From Gloeothece verrucosa PCC 7822 (GTDB lineage: Bacteria > Cyanobacteriota > Cyanobacteriia > Cyanobacteriales > Microcystaceae): a stretch of 64,000 nucleotides of DNA. Under the pieces are notes generated by a model. That model worked only from the letters and a program-made list of their open reading frames with translations, made no database searches and was not told where the DNA came from. Below, piece after piece: positions 38,301 to 47,431 of this stretch. The DNA lies in contig NC_014501.1 of NCBI RefSeq assembly GCF_000147335.1, positions 3,984,001 to 4,048,000 of the forward strand, given 5' to 3'. How positions within the stretch are numbered: position 1 is the first letter of the stretch; each line of letters opens with the position of its first letter. The position numbers were made by a program, and so were the translations under genes.

Positions 38301-39784
38301 ATTTAACCGAACAGATTCAAAGTCAAATCATCGAGGATATTAATGCAATCTTGTCTCAACCCTCTTCAGGGCAAATTATTGTTTATATCCAAGATAAAGC
38401 ACGTTTGGCTGATTTAATTTCTCAAATGAAAGACGAAAGAGAAGAATTTATCAAATATCAAGATTATCTAGAAATTCATGCTAGTCTTTCTGAAACTGAA
38501 AAAAAACAAATTTTTGAGTATCAAAACCGAGTTAAAATTATTTTTATGACTGCTTCTGCAAGTCGGGGGTTATCTTTTCCAAAAACTAAACATATCCTCG
38601 TGGATATTCCCCGTTTTGAGATAGAAAAAAACCTGATGGAAGTCATACAGGTGATTTATAGAGGTCGTGGAAATTATGAACAAGATGGTGTCAAAAAAAC
38701 TTTAGATGATCAAGAAAAAGAATTAATTTTTTACCTGTCTGAACAGGCCATTTATGATCCTAATAACCTCAACTCATCTATAGAAGATTCTGCCGAGAAA
38801 AGGAAATTATCTCTACGGGAAAGTGTACTGAGTCTGTTCAACATTTTGTTAATTTTAAAAGTCTCGATAATGACTCGAATTTTTGGCTATGGTAAAATTG
38901 GTAATGATAAGTTTATTCTCATTCCTATTGGGGGAAAATCCGTTTTTACTGCCGGTTACACCTTTAGTAGTAAAATGAGTTCCCTAATTAAGCAATTGAA
39001 AAAAGAACATTATAAGGATCGTTATAATGAGCGTTTAAAAGAAATTTATTCTCAATTAGAAAAATTACTAAAATCAGCAGAATTTACTTTGCAGGGCGAT
39101 AACAGTTATTCAGAAGAAGATAAAAAAAGCTCTTATTTAAAGTTACAAGAATTACTCAAACGCGAATTTATAAAAATTTTAAATACTAATTTTGCTGACT
39201 TATTAGATTTTGCTCCTGTTGAAACTGGTTATATTAGTGGGAGTTTATTAATTGTTCCCGTTGCACACAGAATCGTTAAAGAAACATATAAAATGCGAAT
39301 TGATCAAAAACAGATGAATGGGCAAAATAAAAATTTATTAAATCAATTAAATGAAATTTATAAAGACCTTAATAACCCTCCTAATTTACGTTTTGCCATT
39401 TATGAAGCAATGGAATTAGTACAAAATTTACAAGAGCAACCTTTCAAGACCCAAAGGTTAGAGCAAAATAGCCAGTGTAATGATCAATATTATCTTTTCC
39501 CTTTATTTACCTTTCTTAGTGGTGAGTTCATCAATGAGTATTTTTCTAGGGGTGAGGAAGAACCCGAAGACCAAAGATTTCGAGATATATTAGAAAATTA
39601 TATTCGCTCGATTTATCCTGTGGGCAACGTTTTACCGATTGGACATAAGTATAAAGATTTTCCTTTTCTCGTTTTTAGAAGTTATAGTCTCAATGAAATT
39701 AGAAGTAAACTTTTTACCGATAAATATTTTTTAACTTCTAATGATTTGAATGTTTTAAATTTGATCCTTTATCAAGACAACTAA
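35384..39784 (+). pseudogene. Large P-loop/helicase-like gene broken by two frameshifts and a stop
   Basis: Four open stretches join into one gene of about 1466 codons after three repairs. (1) Between 35559 and 35590 the frame must shift: SHFYRLAILKGSKPL continues as QLRYYFVFAGNDPSAENY in another frame. (2) A TAA at 37212-37214 follows VAPLSPDLAK; the same frame goes on as LQLSPNLELRQAHAEL. (3) At the seven-A run 38292-38298 the frame shifts back: YLT-KK joins DLTEQIQSQIIEDI, as if one A were lost. The uninterrupted region has Walker A TGNPGIGKTT (about 37302-37331), Walker B FIMIDEIT, and a helicase C-terminal part with TASASRGLSFP and motif VI-like QVIYRGRG. The N-terminal 600 residues match no family I know. 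The DNA is visibly AT-rich. It looks like a decaying accessory, perhaps defence, ATPase. Confidence 0.8.
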
Positions 39785-39910
39785 CAGTACATCAAAAAGT
39801 CTAGGCACTACATATCAACCGCCAAGGTGCTTAAGATAGCCTTAAAGCGTCAAACCTAGAGAAGGCAAGGAGTTACGGTGGTCTCTTGCCTTTTGCCATA
39901 GTGCTGCCAG

Positions 39911-40222
39911 TCAATCCTCTGGCGAGTGGTATAAACGCAACCGGGCTTTTAAGCGAGCAATTTCCTGAGCCATATCCAGCATCATGCCCGCCCCTACCCA
40001 ATTCACACCGAGGTCACGACGCAAGCGCAGGATTTGGGCAATACGGGCAATCTCTCTAGCACGCAGTTGGGCATTGTCTGACTCAACCACATTGAGAATG
40101 ACCAACCGTTGGATCAGGTTGACTGAAATGGCCACCATACCAGCCGCCTCTTCATAGGTGTAAAAACGTTCTTCGCTCTCTTGTACCTCAAGTTGGGACA
40201 GATCGATATCAGCTTCGCTCAT
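39911..40222 (-). CDS. cbpM: Chaperone modulatory protein CbpM-like
   Basis: A 103-residue MerR-like helix-turn-helix protein of the CbpM family. In E. coli CbpM binds the J domain of CbpA and blocks its action on DnaK. The pattern [30 protein letters not shown] and the C-terminal coiled helix [18 protein letters not shown] fit. Its start overlaps the cbpA stop by 4 bases, so it is translated with its target, as in other bacteria. Confidence 0.87.
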   Translation of the reverse strand: MSEADIDLSQLEVQESEERFYTYEEAAGMVAISVNLIQRLVILNVVESDNAQLRAREIARIAQILRLRRDLGVNWVGAGMMLDMAQEIARLKARLRLYHSPED

Positions 40223-41232
40223 AGGGTAATGCTCTCCAAATCAGCATGGGGATTGAATTGACGGTTACTGCGAATCGTTTCGTAACTCTGACGTTCCACT
40301 TCGCTGAGTTCGTTACTCGGTGGTGTGACAATTTTCAGTTTCACCCATTGATCGGTGCGTTGACCTTTGGGCAGTTTCCAGCCCTTGCCGCGTAGTCGCA
40401 ACACTTGGCCGGAGTTGCTTCCAGCCGGAATTTTTAGATTCACCAACCCGTCTGGTGTTGGCACCTGTAACTGGGTACCCAGTACCGCCTCATCAGGAGC
40501 CAAACTAATTTCGCAGGTAATATTGTCATTATCATCAAACTTAAAAAACGGATGGGGGGCAAGGTCGATCGTCAGATACAAGTCTCCCGGTTCTTTGGTA
40601 AAAGGATTCATGCGGCCTTTACCTTTAATACGAATACGGCTGCCTGGTTTGGCTCCTGCCGGCACCCTCACCTTAAAGGGCTGTTCCCCTTCTAATTGTA
40701 ACTGTTTAACCGTACCCTTAAAAGCTTCAGCCCATGTCAAAACGATCGCCGCTTCAGTGTCAGGGTGTGGTGCGTAACTGTGGTAGGTGGAACGGTAGCC
40801 TTCATCGAAGTCCTCTGGACCTTCACCGTGATCCGGTGAGGTGGAATACTGATAGACCCGGCGGCCTTGGCGATCTCCGGTGCTATAACGGTGTAATAGC
40901 TCATTGATGAAGTCCTCAAAGTTCCCGTATTCCCCGAAGTCTACCGTTGTATCGGGCTGTGCGGCTCCCCTTGGCGGCGTTGCTCCTTCCTGGGCATATT
41001 TCCAGTATTGACCATACTGATCATACTTTTTGCGGTTTTCCTCATCTGAGAGGACTTCATAAGCCTCGTTGATTTCTTTAAACCTCTCTTCGGCGGTTTT
41101 ATCATCCGGGTTGAGGTCGGGATGGTGCTTGCGGGCCAAGTTTCGGAATGCTTTTTTAATCTCATCCGCAGTCGCCGTCTTGTCCACTCCCAAAATCTGG
41201 TAATAGTCTTTAAAACCCTGAGCCGTAGCCAT
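40219..41232 (-). CDS. cbpA: Curved DNA-binding/DnaJ-type co-chaperone CbpA
   Basis: A 337-residue class B J-domain protein. The J domain (6-75) has the HPD motif in [11 protein letters not shown] and stimulates the DnaK ATPase. There is no zinc-finger domain; a Gly/Tyr-rich linker leads to two C-terminal substrate-binding domains ([21 protein letters not shown] and the [29 protein letters not shown] segments). It lies in the middle of a three-gene minus-strand operon: a 252-residue unknown, cbpA, cbpM. The gap to the upstream gene is 26 bases, and to cbpM there is a 4-base overlap. Confidence 0.92.
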   Translation of the reverse strand: MATAQGFKDYYQILGVDKTATADEIKKAFRNLARKHHPDLNPDDKTAEERFKEINEAYEVLSDEENRKKYDQYGQYWKYAQEGATPPRGAAQPDTTVDFGEYGNFEDFINELLHRYSTGDRQGRRVYQYSTSPDHGEGPEDFDEGYRSTYHSYAPHPDTEAAIVLTWAEAFKGTVKQLQLEGEQPFKVRVPAGAKPGSRIRIKGKGRMNPFTKEPGDLYLTIDLAPHPFFKFDDNDNITCEISLAPDEAVLGTQLQVPTPDGLVNLKIPAGSNSGQVLRLRGKGWKLPKGQRTDQWVKLKIVTPPSNELSEVERQSYETIRSNRQFNPHADLESITL

Positions 41233-41258
41233 ATCTGCCGATTTCCTTGACGTTAGTC

Positions 41259-42017
41259 TTACTTGCTCAAGCCGATGGTTTTGCCGCGCTTGAATTGAGC
41301 AATGCCCTGTTTCATGCCAGAGGCCAAGGGTTTTGCCCAGAGATCAACCAACTCTTGTGCGTGCTGGTAATTTTCTTCCCCCTGGATCAATTGGGACAAA
41401 GCTGCACCGATCTGATCGCCTTGCCGTTGCAGGGCTTCATACATGGTTTGACACTCATCAAACTCTAAGGTAAACCCATCGAGGTTATCGACGCTAAGGT
41501 CGCCCAACAAGTCAAACCCGGCAAAGCCCTTCAAAACCTCAACCGTCTGGAGGAAAAAATTTATCGGTCCTAAATCACTAAAACGGGTTGCAGGCTCACC
41601 ATCCTGGGAATTTTGGACACCAAAGTAGGGTCCGGTTAGAGTGTAAACCACATTCCACGCCCAGACTTCCCCCTCTGGTAACTGAAATTGAAGATCGAAA
41701 TCCGTTTGAGTGGGTTGATGATGATGGATGTAGATAGCAGGGGATAGCGGCTCGATCTGTTCATAGCCCCAGAGTTCAACGCCGACGTTCGGTGAAACAA
41801 TATCGTGGGGAATGCGGCTTCTTAAGAGTTTCTCGGCTTCGCTAGACAAAAATTGAACTCGTTGCTTGGCTTCTTCGCGTTCTTCACCGGTCAATTCATC
41901 TTGCAACTCATTAAGCAGAGACGCAATCACTAAATCTGCTGCATTGCTGTCACGTGAGACTCGGCTGACCGTATGTTCGATGAAATGAATTCGGAGTTGT
42001 TCAAAGGTGTATTTCAT
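41259..42017 (-). CDS. Conserved protein of unknown function, first gene of the cbpA operon
   Basis: A 252-residue soluble acidic protein. The N-terminal 80 residues are helical ([20 protein letters not shown]). The middle part is beta-rich ([20 protein letters not shown] and [19 protein letters not shown]) with a His triplet that could bind metal. There is no signal peptide and no membrane segment. I recognise no family. Its place immediately upstream of cbpA, 26 bases away on the same strand, suggests a chaperone client or a regulator of the same process, but this is context only. Confidence 0.75.
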   Translation of the reverse strand: MKYTFEQLRIHFIEHTVSRVSRDSNAADLVIASLLNELQDELTGEEREEAKQRVQFLSSEAEKLLRSRIPHDIVSPNVGVELWGYEQIEPLSPAIYIHHHQPTQTDFDLQFQLPEGEVWAWNVVYTLTGPYFGVQNSQDGEPATRFSDLGPINFFLQTVEVLKGFAGFDLLGDLSVDNLDGFTLEFDECQTMYEALQRQGDQIGAALSQLIQGEENYQHAQELVDLWAKPLASGMKQGIAQFKRGKTIGLSK

Positions 42018-42363
42018 GCCTCAAAACTCCTTGTTATAAGATAGATACATTTCATTTTTGCACTTTATCATGAAGTTTGACAGAAGGCTTTCAGAATTTT
42101 ACCGTAGCGCCAGCCTTCTCCGGCAAAAATTTTTTTAAAACCGAAAATTTCTGAACTTTTTCCTCATTTAAGAGGAAATTGTCCGGGTTGGGCATCTCCA
42201 GTAACCTATCATCACCATTTCGCTAACTCACGTTACGAATTGTAACCGAACCGAGAGCTTATAATAGATTAGCCATAACAATTTACCTAAAGTCCGAATT
42301 TTTTTCTAACCTAGAAAAGTAAGATCAACGGTTTCAAAATTCTTAAGGCTTATCTAAAACTCC
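42018..42363. other. Divergent promoter region between the cbpA operon and recN
   Basis: No gene is seen in 346 bases. A GTTAC-gaatt-GTAAC inverted repeat is at 42232-42246, about 118 bases before recN. It does not match the cyanobacterial LexA box or a CIRCE element. Nothing else is recognised. Confidence 0.5.
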
Positions 42364-44124
42364 ATGCTCTCTGTACTTAGGATTCAAAACTTTACCCTGA
42401 TTGACCAGCTAGAACTAGAGTTTGGCCCAAAATTAAACGTTCTCACAGGGGAAACTGGGGCAGGTAAATCAATTATTCTAGATGCGATTGATATTGTCTT
42501 AGGAGGGAAAGTCAATAACCGTCTCATTCGCCAAGGAACCCAACAGGCCATCATAGAAGCAACTTTCCAGACTAATACTAAGATAAGGCAATGGCTAAGT
42601 GCCCAAGAAATTGACCCCTTAGAAGATGGAACGCTAGTCTGTACCCGAGAACTCTCCCTGACGGGTAACTCTATGCGTTCGCGCTGTCGTCTCAACGGAG
42701 TTTTAGTCAACTTATCTTTAATGAACCAACTGCGAGAATCTCTCGTCGAAATCACCGCACAGGGTCAAACCGTACAATTAATGGATTCTACCATCCAACG
42801 CGACTTACTAGACCTCTATGGCGGTCAACCCATTCTCGCCCAACGTCAAGTGGTAGCCGCCGCTTATGAAGTCGCTAAAACTGCCCTGCAAGCCTTAGAA
42901 AAACGCCGCCAATCTGAACAACAACGACTACAACGCCTCGATTTATTGCAATATCAACTCAAAGAACTTGAAGAAGCTCGCTTAACTGATGCCGATGAAC
43001 TTGAACAACTCCAACAAGAACGCGACCGCCTCTCTCATGTGGTAGACTTGCAAAAGTCCAGTTACCAAGCTTATCAACTCCTCTACCAAAATGATAGCGG
43101 CGAATTAGCGATCGCCGATCTGCTAGGAGATGCTGAGGCAATCTTGACAAATATGGAAGAATATGATAAAGAAATCAATTCCATTTTGGAGATGGTGAGA
43201 AACGCCCTCACCCAAGTCATAGAAGCCGGACAACAAATTAATGCCTATGGAGACGGGTTAGAAGCTGATCCAGAAAGATTAACCGAAGTCGAAGAAAGAA
43301 TTAATCTTTTAAAAAGAATATGCCGCAAATACGGTCCAAGTTTAACTGAGGTGATTTCTCATTATGAAAAATTGCAACAGGAACTAAGCGAATTAAACGA
43401 CAGTGAACAATCTCTGGAAAAATTAGAACAAGACTATCAAGCCGCCCAAAAAAAACTCGACGAACTCTGTCAAAACTTGACCGAACTACGCTTAGGAGCC
43501 GCCGCAAAATTAGAGCAACAATTGGTCAAAGAATTGAAACCCTTAGCGATGGAAAAAGTCATTTTTGTCTGTAAGATGATTCCTATTTCCCCGAGTGCAA
43601 GCGGTGCTGATCAAATCATCTTTTATTTTAGTCCTAACCCCGGAGAAAAAATTCAACCGTTATCAAGTACCGCTTCTGGGGGAGAAATGAGCCGCTTTCT
43701 CTTAGCCTTAAAAGCCTGTTTTTCGGGTGCGGATAATCCTTCTCAAACCCTTATTTTCGATGAAATTGATGCAGGAGTCTCGGGAAAAGTTGCCCAAGCG
43801 ATCGCACAGAAACTTCATCAACTGAGTGAAAATCATCAGGTCTTATGTGTTACTCATCAACCTTTAGTGGCAGCGATGGCCGACGTGCATTTTCGCGTAG
43901 AAAAAGAAATGATTGAAGAATATTCCCAGGAAGAAGAGTCTCATAATGGACAATTAAAATTTCCCGAAATTCGTACCGTTGTGCGAGTCAAAAAGTTAGA
44001 AAATCATCAAACTCGGCGGGAAGAATTAGCCTTGCTCACTGGCGGACATTCAGCCGATGAAGCGATCGCCTTTGCTGACTCATTATTATTAAAAGCTGCC
44101 GCTTATCGTTTGGGAAAGCCTTAG
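42364..44124 (+). CDS. recN: DNA repair protein RecN
   Basis: A 586-residue SMC-like ATPase that acts in double-strand break repair by recombination. The N-terminal half of the ATPase has Walker A GETGAGKS in LNVLTGETGAGKSIILDAI. Two coiled-coil arms (about 160-390, rich in Gln, Glu and Leu) surround a short hinge. The C-terminal part has the signature SSTASGGEMSRFLLALK and Walker B TLIFDEIDAGVSG. Length and order are normal. The gene stands alone on the plus strand, opposite the chaperone operon. Confidence 0.95.
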   Translation: MLSVLRIQNFTLIDQLELEFGPKLNVLTGETGAGKSIILDAIDIVLGGKVNNRLIRQGTQQAIIEATFQTNTKIRQWLSAQEIDPLEDGTLVCTRELSLTGNSMRSRCRLNGVLVNLSLMNQLRESLVEITAQGQTVQLMDSTIQRDLLDLYGGQPILAQRQVVAAAYEVAKTALQALEKRRQSEQQRLQRLDLLQYQLKELEEARLTDADELEQLQQERDRLSHVVDLQKSSYQAYQLLYQNDSGELAIADLLGDAEAILTNMEEYDKEINSILEMVRNALTQVIEAGQQINAYGDGLEADPERLTEVEERINLLKRICRKYGPSLTEVISHYEKLQQELSELNDSEQSLEKLEQDYQAAQKKLDELCQNLTELRLGAAAKLEQQLVKELKPLAMEKVIFVCKMIPISPSASGADQIIFYFSPNPGEKIQPLSSTASGGEMSRFLLALKACFSGADNPSQTLIFDEIDAGVSGKVAQAIAQKLHQLSENHQVLCVTHQPLVAAMADVHFRVEKEMIEEYSQEEESHNGQLKFPEIRTVVRVKKLENHQTRREELALLTGGHSADEAIAFADSLLLKAAAYRLGKP

Positions 44125-44482
44125 AATCTAAGCCGCCTATCGTTGAAAATCCCCAACCGAAAAAAGGATTATTAATGATAATTTTTCTGGCAATAATTAT
44201 GAGTTGGTGGCTGATAAATCGTCTGAATTAACTTAAGTTTTATTGAGCCAAGGAGAAAGGACAACTTTTGCCTAAAAGCCTAGGCGCAGAAATTGAGCAT
44301 AAAATTCTCAGTTTTTCAGTAAATTTTTCGACAAATGAACGCTTAAAAAGGCCTGAAACGCTTACCTCTTAACTGTTGCCGCTTGCCCTGCTCCCAGCCT
44401 AGCCGCCTGCGGAGTGAACATGATAAAGTAATCAATGAACTCTTTTATCGATTAAAGCGAGAGTCTCCAGCAGATAGTTCAG
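44125..44482. other. Intergenic region between recN and the bestrophin gene
   Basis: A 358-base gap. A short hydrophobic reading frame (MIIFLAIIMSWWLINRLN) occurs at 44176-44232 but has no ribosome site and is too short to call. No terminator or other element is clear. Confidence 0.5.
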
Positions 44483-45460
44483 ATGAAAAATCAAATTAAA
44501 CGAGAACAAAAACAAAGAGTTTGGTTTCGAATACTTTTTCAATGGCACGGTTCAGTTCTTCCCTCTATACTTCCTAAAGTTTTACTCTGTGGGGCATTTA
44601 GTATTATTATTGCTTTATTAGAAACAGGTGGACTCAATTTATCTTTGCCGCTAGAAAGTGGAATTGTTCCGAGTATAGTTTTAGGTTTATTATTAGTTTT
44701 CCGTACTAATACCGCTTATGATAAATTTTGGGAAGGTCGCAAAGCTTGGGGAACGTTAATTAATACGGTTCGGAATTTAGCTAGATCAATTTGGGTGAGT
44801 ATAGAAGAACGTGAACCCGAAGATAGAACTGAAAAGATAGTTACTTTGCGGTTATTAGTTGCCTTTGCTATCGCGACAAAACTGCATTTAAGGGGCGAAC
44901 CCGTTAACTCGGAATTAGCGCCGTTTATGTCTCCCCTGCGCTATGAAAAATTAAAAATCATGAATAACCCTCCTATAGAAGTGGCTTTTTGGATAGGGGA
45001 TTATTTACAGCGACAATTTGACCGAGGATATGTGAATGCTTATCAATTAACCGCTATGTTTAAATTAGTGGATCAGTTAGTTGATGTGTTAGGGATTTGC
45101 GAACGAATCCTAAAAACGCCGATTCCTTTAGCTTATAATATTCATCTTAAGCAATTAATTCTCTTGTATTGTTTTACCTTACCCTTTCAACTAATTGCTC
45201 AATTTGAATGGTTAACTCCCTTGATCGTGGCCTTAATTAGCTTTACCGTCTTTGGCATAGAAGAAATTGGCATAGAAATCGAAAACCCTTTTGGCAAAGA
45301 CCCCAATGATTTGCCTTTAGAGCAGATTTGTGAAACCATGACCAGAAATATTGAAGATTTAATTACTTTAGCTCCCTGTGTCAGACGTTGGCAAGATACA
45401 CCATTAAATAGAATAGAGCCTGATTTAAACTCTTTTGATGCAGGAAGCCGAGAACTATAG
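44483..45460 (+). CDS. Bestrophin-like (UPF0187) anion channel protein
   Basis: A 325-residue membrane protein of the bacterial bestrophin family, homologous to eukaryotic Ca-activated chloride channels and to thylakoid VCCN1-type channels. Hydrophobic helices lie near 30-75 and 230-265, with the conserved LLVFRTNTAYDKFWEGRKAWG motif at the end of the second helix and the acidic IEIENPFGKDPNDLPL segment near the C-terminus, which matches the calcium-clasp region of animal bestrophins. It probably forms a pentameric channel in the plasma or thylakoid membrane. It is convergent with the hybrid kinase gene, with 14 bases between. Confidence 0.9.
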   Translation: MKNQIKREQKQRVWFRILFQWHGSVLPSILPKVLLCGAFSIIIALLETGGLNLSLPLESGIVPSIVLGLLLVFRTNTAYDKFWEGRKAWGTLINTVRNLARSIWVSIEEREPEDRTEKIVTLRLLVAFAIATKLHLRGEPVNSELAPFMSPLRYEKLKIMNNPPIEVAFWIGDYLQRQFDRGYVNAYQLTAMFKLVDQLVDVLGICERILKTPIPLAYNIHLKQLILLYCFTLPFQLIAQFEWLTPLIVALISFTVFGIEEIGIEIENPFGKDPNDLPLEQICETMTRNIEDLITLAPCVRRWQDTPLNRIEPDLNSFDAGSREL

Positions 45461-45474
45461 GTAAATTACAGAAC

Positions 45475-47412
45475 TTATCGGCAAGATACTCCCGAGGGTG
45501 AAAGAATGAGATCAATAGTATGTAATAACTCCTGTGCCGTATAGGGTTTAGGCAAAAAAGCTTGAGTTTTCATTTTCATCTCTTGGGAAAGCTTTTCACT
45601 CGAGATCAGCCCACTAATGCCAATAATCTTGACTTCAGGATTCATTTTTTGCAAAGTGCGAATAGCAGTATCACCCCCCATAGCAGGCATCATAATATCC
45701 ATTAATACGAGAGAGACTTTATGTTCATACTGAGCATATAATTCAATGGCTTCAATGCCATTATTAGCCGTTAAAACTTGATAATTATAGTTTTCTAGGA
45801 GGATTTTTGTGGTTTCTCGAATCCCCGCTTCATCATCCACCAGTAACAATAACTCGCCGTGTCCTTGTGGCAGTTCTAAACTTTGTGCCGTAAAAGTGTG
45901 AAAACTTTCCTGAGCCGGAAGATGCACTTTAACGACAGTCCCCTGTCCCATCTTAGTATTGATACTCAAAAAACCATTATGGCTTTTAATAATCCCCATC
46001 GCAGTAGAAAGACCTAGCCCGGAACCTTTACCATGCTCTTTAGTGGTGAAAAAAGGCTCAAAGATTCTCTCAAGCACTTCAGGGGCTATCCCTGTACCCG
46101 TATCTGAGACGCTAACCACACTATAAAGACCCTCTTTTGCATCGAGATGCTGACGAGCATAGCTTTCATCTACAAACAAATTCTCAGCCCCTAGGGTTAA
46201 AATCCCCCCATTAGGCATAGCATCACGAGCATTGAGGACTAAATTCATCAGCACTTGGTGTAGTTGAGTGGTATCGCCACGTACTGGACGAAGGTCGGGG
46301 GATATATTTGTTCTAATCTCGATGGATTTAGGAAAGGTCTGCCGCATCATTTGCTGAATTTCTGAGAGAAGATAATTCACTTGCAAAATACTGTGCTTTC
46401 CTTCGAGTCCTCGGGCAAAAGACAACACTTGCTTGATTAAAGCACTGCCGCGTTTGGAATTGTCTTCAAGAATTTTTAAGAGTTCTCGGGTGCGCTCGTC
46501 AATATCGGGAAATTTCATGGGCAGGATTTGAGCGATGCCTAAAATAGGAGTCAAAATATTATTAAGGTCGTGAGCGATGCCACTGGCGAGAGTGCCAATA
46601 CTCTCCAATCGTTGAGCGCGAAGAAATTGGGCTTCAAGCTGTTTCTTTTCTGTAATATCGGTATTGACAATCAAAATTGATTTAGGTTCTCCTAGGGAGT
46701 CGCGCATTAATGTCCAACGACTATTGACGATGATTTCTTTGCCTTCTTTGGTTACTTGATGCAGTTCACTTTCCCAGGCACCATATTTGATCAAATTTTT
46801 CCAATTGTTTTGTGGTTGAGATAGGTAGCTTTCTCGATACAAAAGTTTATTAATATTTTTCCCCATCACTTCTTGGGTTTGCCAACCATACAGATGTTCT
46901 GCCCCTTGATTCCAAAAACTAATTTTATCGTCCAAATCTCGCACCATAATGGCATCTGTGGTGATATTGAGTAAAGCCGCTTGTTGAGTGAGATGTTCAT
47001 TTTGCTCCAGCAACTTTTTGGTCAAATTTTGCAGACGGAGGTGAATATTAATGCGGGCTAACACCTCTTCATGTTCAAAAGGCTTTGTCACATAATCTAC
47101 GGCTCCTAGATTTAACCCTTTGAGCTTCTCGACGTTATCAATTAAGGCCGTCATAAAAATAATGGGAATATCTGCCGTTTTGGGGTTGCTTTTCAAGCGA
47201 CGGCAGGTTTCAAAACCGTCTAATCTCGGCATTAATATATCCAGTAGAATCAAGTCTGGCGGCGCATATTCTACCATTTCTATAGCACTTTCCCCGTCTT
47301 CAGCCACCACAACTTTAAAGCCTGCATCTTCTAAAATATCGAGCAGCATTTCTAAATTCGTTGGCGTGTCATCAACAATTAAAATGACACTTTTTTCAGC
47401 AATATCGTTCAT
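45475..47412 (-). CDS. Hybrid histidine kinase (REC-PAS-HisKA-HATPase-REC)
   Basis: A 645-residue cytoplasmic signalling protein. An N-terminal receiver (Asp58 in LILLDILMP) is followed by a PAS domain (about 145-255), HisKA with His281 in LASGIAHDLNNILTPILGI, a HATPase domain (VLNARDAMPNGG, SDTGTGIAPE, GSGLGLST) and a second receiver with Asp572 in LVLMDIMMP. The NNILTP sequence after the His is typical of the NtrB-like HisKA subgroup. It follows the 2003-residue kinase by 19 bases on the same strand and is probably co-transcribed, so it may receive phosphate from or pass it to that protein. Neither half has a membrane segment. Confidence 0.93.
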   Translation of the reverse strand: MNDIAEKSVILIVDDTPTNLEMLLDILEDAGFKVVVAEDGESAIEMVEYAPPDLILLDILMPRLDGFETCRRLKSNPKTADIPIIFMTALIDNVEKLKGLNLGAVDYVTKPFEHEEVLARINIHLRLQNLTKKLLEQNEHLTQQAALLNITTDAIMVRDLDDKISFWNQGAEHLYGWQTQEVMGKNINKLLYRESYLSQPQNNWKNLIKYGAWESELHQVTKEGKEIIVNSRWTLMRDSLGEPKSILIVNTDITEKKQLEAQFLRAQRLESIGTLASGIAHDLNNILTPILGIAQILPMKFPDIDERTRELLKILEDNSKRGSALIKQVLSFARGLEGKHSILQVNYLLSEIQQMMRQTFPKSIEIRTNISPDLRPVRGDTTQLHQVLMNLVLNARDAMPNGGILTLGAENLFVDESYARQHLDAKEGLYSVVSVSDTGTGIAPEVLERIFEPFFTTKEHGKGSGLGLSTAMGIIKSHNGFLSINTKMGQGTVVKVHLPAQESFHTFTAQSLELPQGHGELLLLVDDEAGIRETTKILLENYNYQVLTANNGIEAIELYAQYEHKVSLVLMDIMMPAMGGDTAIRTLQKMNPEVKIIGISGLISSEKLSQEMKMKTQAFLPKPYTAQELLHTIDLILSPSGVSCR

Positions 47413-47431
47413 TCAACCCTCTGTTATTTCC

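Noticed and set aside
40367..40777. 136-codon plus-strand open frame inside cbpA
   Set aside because: Antisense shadow; the cbpA frame explains the sequence.
41259..41468. Plus-strand open frame across the cbpA/unknown gene junction
   Set aside because: Antisense to the 3' end of the unknown gene; no support.
44176..44232. Short hydrophobic reading frame (18 residues) after recN
   Set aside because: No ribosome site and no known short membrane protein matched; may be chance.
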